8,818 nt of DNA from Candidatus Schekmanbacteria bacterium. GTDB taxonomy: Bacteria; Schekmanbacteria; GWA2-38-11; J061. Location of the stretch: NCBI GenBank assembly GCA_003695725.1, contig RFHX01000269.1:1-8818 (forward strand), read 5' to 3'. Of the stretch, positions 7,484 through 8,818 are shown piece after piece (the first letter of the stretch is position 1; each line of letters begins with the position of its first letter). Below the pieces are notes generated by a model, which searched no databases, had not been told where the DNA came from, and was given only the letters and a program-made list of their open reading frames with translations. Position numbers and translations under genes: made by a program.

Positions 7484-7933
7484 ATGAAAATTAAACTTCA
7501 AATCTCTGTTTTTATATCAGTCATTTTATTTATCCTCTTTGCATCCAATTCTTTTGGCAAGGGACTGAATGGTCCGGAAGATTTTTACAAAAAAGAAACA
7601 AAATACCTGCACAGGGAAAAAGAAAAGAATTTATTCTTTAAAATCATAAAAAGCCCTCTCAACTCTCTTTTAAATGCTGGCTTGACCATTTATCAATATG
7701 GTGTGTCAGACCTAACAGGAACAAAATGCAGTATGTATCCGAGCTGTTCTCATTATTCGAGAGAAGCACTTAAAAAACATGGAAGTATCATTGGCATTAT
7801 GATGACAACTGACAGGTTGATTCATGAAGCAGAAGAGCTTGAGAGAGGAAAGATTATAAAAGTTAAAGGAAGCTATTATATATATGACCCAATAGAGGCA
7901 AACGATTTCTGGTGGTCAAATGATAAGAAATAA
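7484..7933 (+). CDS. YidD-family domain protein with N-terminal signal sequence
   Basis: The 149-residue product carries the YidD (DUF37) signature at about 55-115: a helix with SPLNSLLNAGLTIYQ, then C82-SMYPSC88-SHYSREALKKHG, followed by a second helix ending DRLIHE. YidD in Escherichia coli is a small (about 85-residue) inner-leaflet protein that assists YidC-mediated membrane insertion. This one differs. Residues 1-25 are a hydrophobic signal-peptide-like segment with a possible cleavage site after SFG, and about 35 residues after the domain end in YDPIEANDFWW. It would therefore be exported or membrane-anchored with the domain outside the cytoplasm. It lies 1 nt after mobA and overlaps the next gene by 14 nt, which ties it to the TPR protein. 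Domain identity is solid, but a role in membrane insertion should not be assumed for this form. Confidence 0.85.
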   Translation: MKIKLQISVFISVILFILFASNSFGKGLNGPEDFYKKETKYLHREKEKNLFFKIIKSPLNSLLNAGLTIYQYGVSDLTGTKCSMYPSCSHYSREALKKHGSIIGIMMTTDRLIHEAEELERGKIIKVKGSYYIYDPIEANDFWWSNDKK

Positions 7934-8818
7934 AAATATTTTCACATTTTTTCTGATTCTCTCCAGCTGTTTATCTTTTCTCCTTTTCCCAAAGGTCTCT
8001 TTAACAGCAGAAAATGAAAGCACAGAAGCGTTACGGCTTTTGAAATTTGCCAATGAGCTTTATAAAGAAGGCGATTATTACAGGGCAATTACAGAATACA
8101 AACGCTTCATCTCATATTACCCAAAAGCTGAAGAAATTCCTGATGCCGAAATTGGAATTGCCAATTCCTATTATAAGGCAGAAAAATATGAAGAAGCCAT
8201 CGACAGATATAGAGATTTTTTATCGAAATATCCAAAAAATAAAAGATTAGAAGAGGCAATATTAAATATTGCCGATTCATTTATTAAGACAAAAAAAGAA
8301 GAATCTGCCCTGAAGCTCTTGAAAGAAGTTGAAGAAACAATGCCTAACAGCAGTATATTGGAAAAACTCAAGATACTTTTAGGGAAACACAATCTAATGG
8401 AAGGCAACCTAAATGCCGCAGAAAAACATCTTAAATCAGTCAAAAAAGAAAGCATTGAAGGAAAGGAAGCAGAAAAACTTCTTGAAAGCATCAAAGGGGT
8501 AAGAAAGCTTAAGTTGAAATCTCCGGCACTCGCTGGAATTATGTCAGCAATACTGCCCGGCAGTGGTCAAATTTATGCAGGCAGAAAAAAAGATGCTCTT
8601 TTTTCATTTTTGCTCAACGGACTTTTTGCTTGGGGAGCAGTAGAATCCTTTAACCGTGACATATATGTTGCAGGCGCAATTCTTTCCTTCTTCGAATTTG
8701 GCTGGTATACGGGCAATATCTATAATGCTGTTTCAGATACTTATAAATATAATAAAAATCTCAAAACCGAATATTTAAAAGAAAACTTGTCTTATAAGAT
8801 GCGTGAAACAAACTTCAT
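7920..8818 (+). CDS. Signal-peptide TPR protein with C-terminal membrane region (3' end outside window)
   Basis: The frame is open from the ATG at 7920 to the window edge, giving 299 residues. It begins with a hydrophobic export signal (about 7-24). LSSC at 14-17 resembles a lipobox, but the hydrophobic stretch continues past the Cys, so cleavage near SLTA (27-30) is as likely. Residues 33-190 are helical repeats of TPR type, clearest in ANELYKEGDYYRAITEYKRFISYYP (44-68) and the next repeat (80-105), as in outer-membrane assembly or polysaccharide scaffolds. From about 200 comes SPALAGIMSAILPGSGQIYAG followed by hydrophobic segments at about 225-242 and 248-265. This LPGSGQ-Y-G plus two-helix arrangement recalls DUF5683-like membrane domains. 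The start overlaps the YidD-domain gene by 14 nt and has a GGTGGT site 4 nt before it. The function is unknown; a cell-envelope role is inferred. Confidence 0.88.
   Translation, partial: MIRNKNIFTFFLILSSCLSFLLFPKVSLTAENESTEALRLLKFANELYKEGDYYRAITEYKRFISYYPKAEEIPDAEIGIANSYYKAEKYEEAIDRYRDFLSKYPKNKRLEEAILNIADSFIKTKKEESALKLLKEVEETMPNSSILEKLKILLGKHNLMEGNLNAAEKHLKSVKKESIEGKEAEKLLESIKGVRKLKLKSPALAGIMSAILPGSGQIYAGRKKDALFSFLLNGLFAWGAVESFNRDIYVAGAILSFFEFGWYTGNIYNAVSDTYKYNKNLKTEYLKENLSYKMRETNF

Noticed and set aside
7471-7486. Run of nine A before the mobA stop could allow slippage into the YidD-domain frame
   Set aside because: Losing one A would fuse the frames, but it would bury the signal peptide in the middle of the product. 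The 1-nt gap with its own ATG is explained by ordinary coupling, so the run is probably just AT-rich composition encoding terminal lysines.
8047-8250. Short same-strand open frame of 67 codons
   Set aside because: It lies inside the TPR repeats of the long frame that starts at 7920 and continues to the window edge; the TPR frame clearly fits a protein family.

Overview
The window is an AT-rich stretch of bacterial chromosome, and every gene I can support lies on the + strand. The genes suggest a Gram-negative bacterium that uses sigma-54 and makes bis-MGD molybdenum or tungsten cofactor. Its signalling style (Cache-HAMP-PAS-PAS histidine kinase plus NtrC-type activator) and its MobB with a C-terminal tail resemble deltaproteobacterial, Nitrospirota-like or uncultured candidate-phylum genomes. 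The sequence alone does not name the organism. I see no mobile element, CRISPR array, tRNA or rRNA.

Layout. Bases 2-157 hold what looks like the broken end of an M16 zinc-peptidase gene: a recognisable M16 segment that stops far too early. Bases 209-4194 encode a two-component system. It consists of a membrane-bound sensor histidine kinase and a sigma-54-dependent response regulator, whose start overlaps the kinase stop by 4 nt. Next comes a 193-nt gap with a near-consensus -24/-12 sigma-54 promoter (about 4316-4331), then a gene for a single-domain CheY-like response regulator (4388-4753). The simplest reading is a small circuit: the kinase phosphorylates the NtrC-type activator, which turns on the promoter of the stand-alone receiver gene.

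After a second 159-nt gap with a possible sigma-70 promoter, a tightly packed set of five genes begins: moeA, mobB, mobA, an exported YidD-domain protein, and a TPR protein that runs off the right edge. MoeA inserts molybdenum into molybdopterin, MobA attaches GMP to make the dinucleotide cofactor, and MobB is the accessory GTPase. The last two genes are not cofactor genes. They look like a cell-envelope pair: a YidD-family domain behind a signal peptide, followed by a signal-peptide/TPR protein with a C-terminal membrane region carrying an LPGSGQ-Y-G motif. The gap between mobA and the YidD-domain gene is 1 nt and the next junction overlaps by 14 nt, so all five are probably cotranscribed.

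Most of the window is ordinary and well explained. The parts worth a second look are the sigma-54 promoter placed between an activator and an orphan receiver, the exported YidD variant with its TPR partner, and the M16 remnant. I do not see a clearly new defence or mobile system here.
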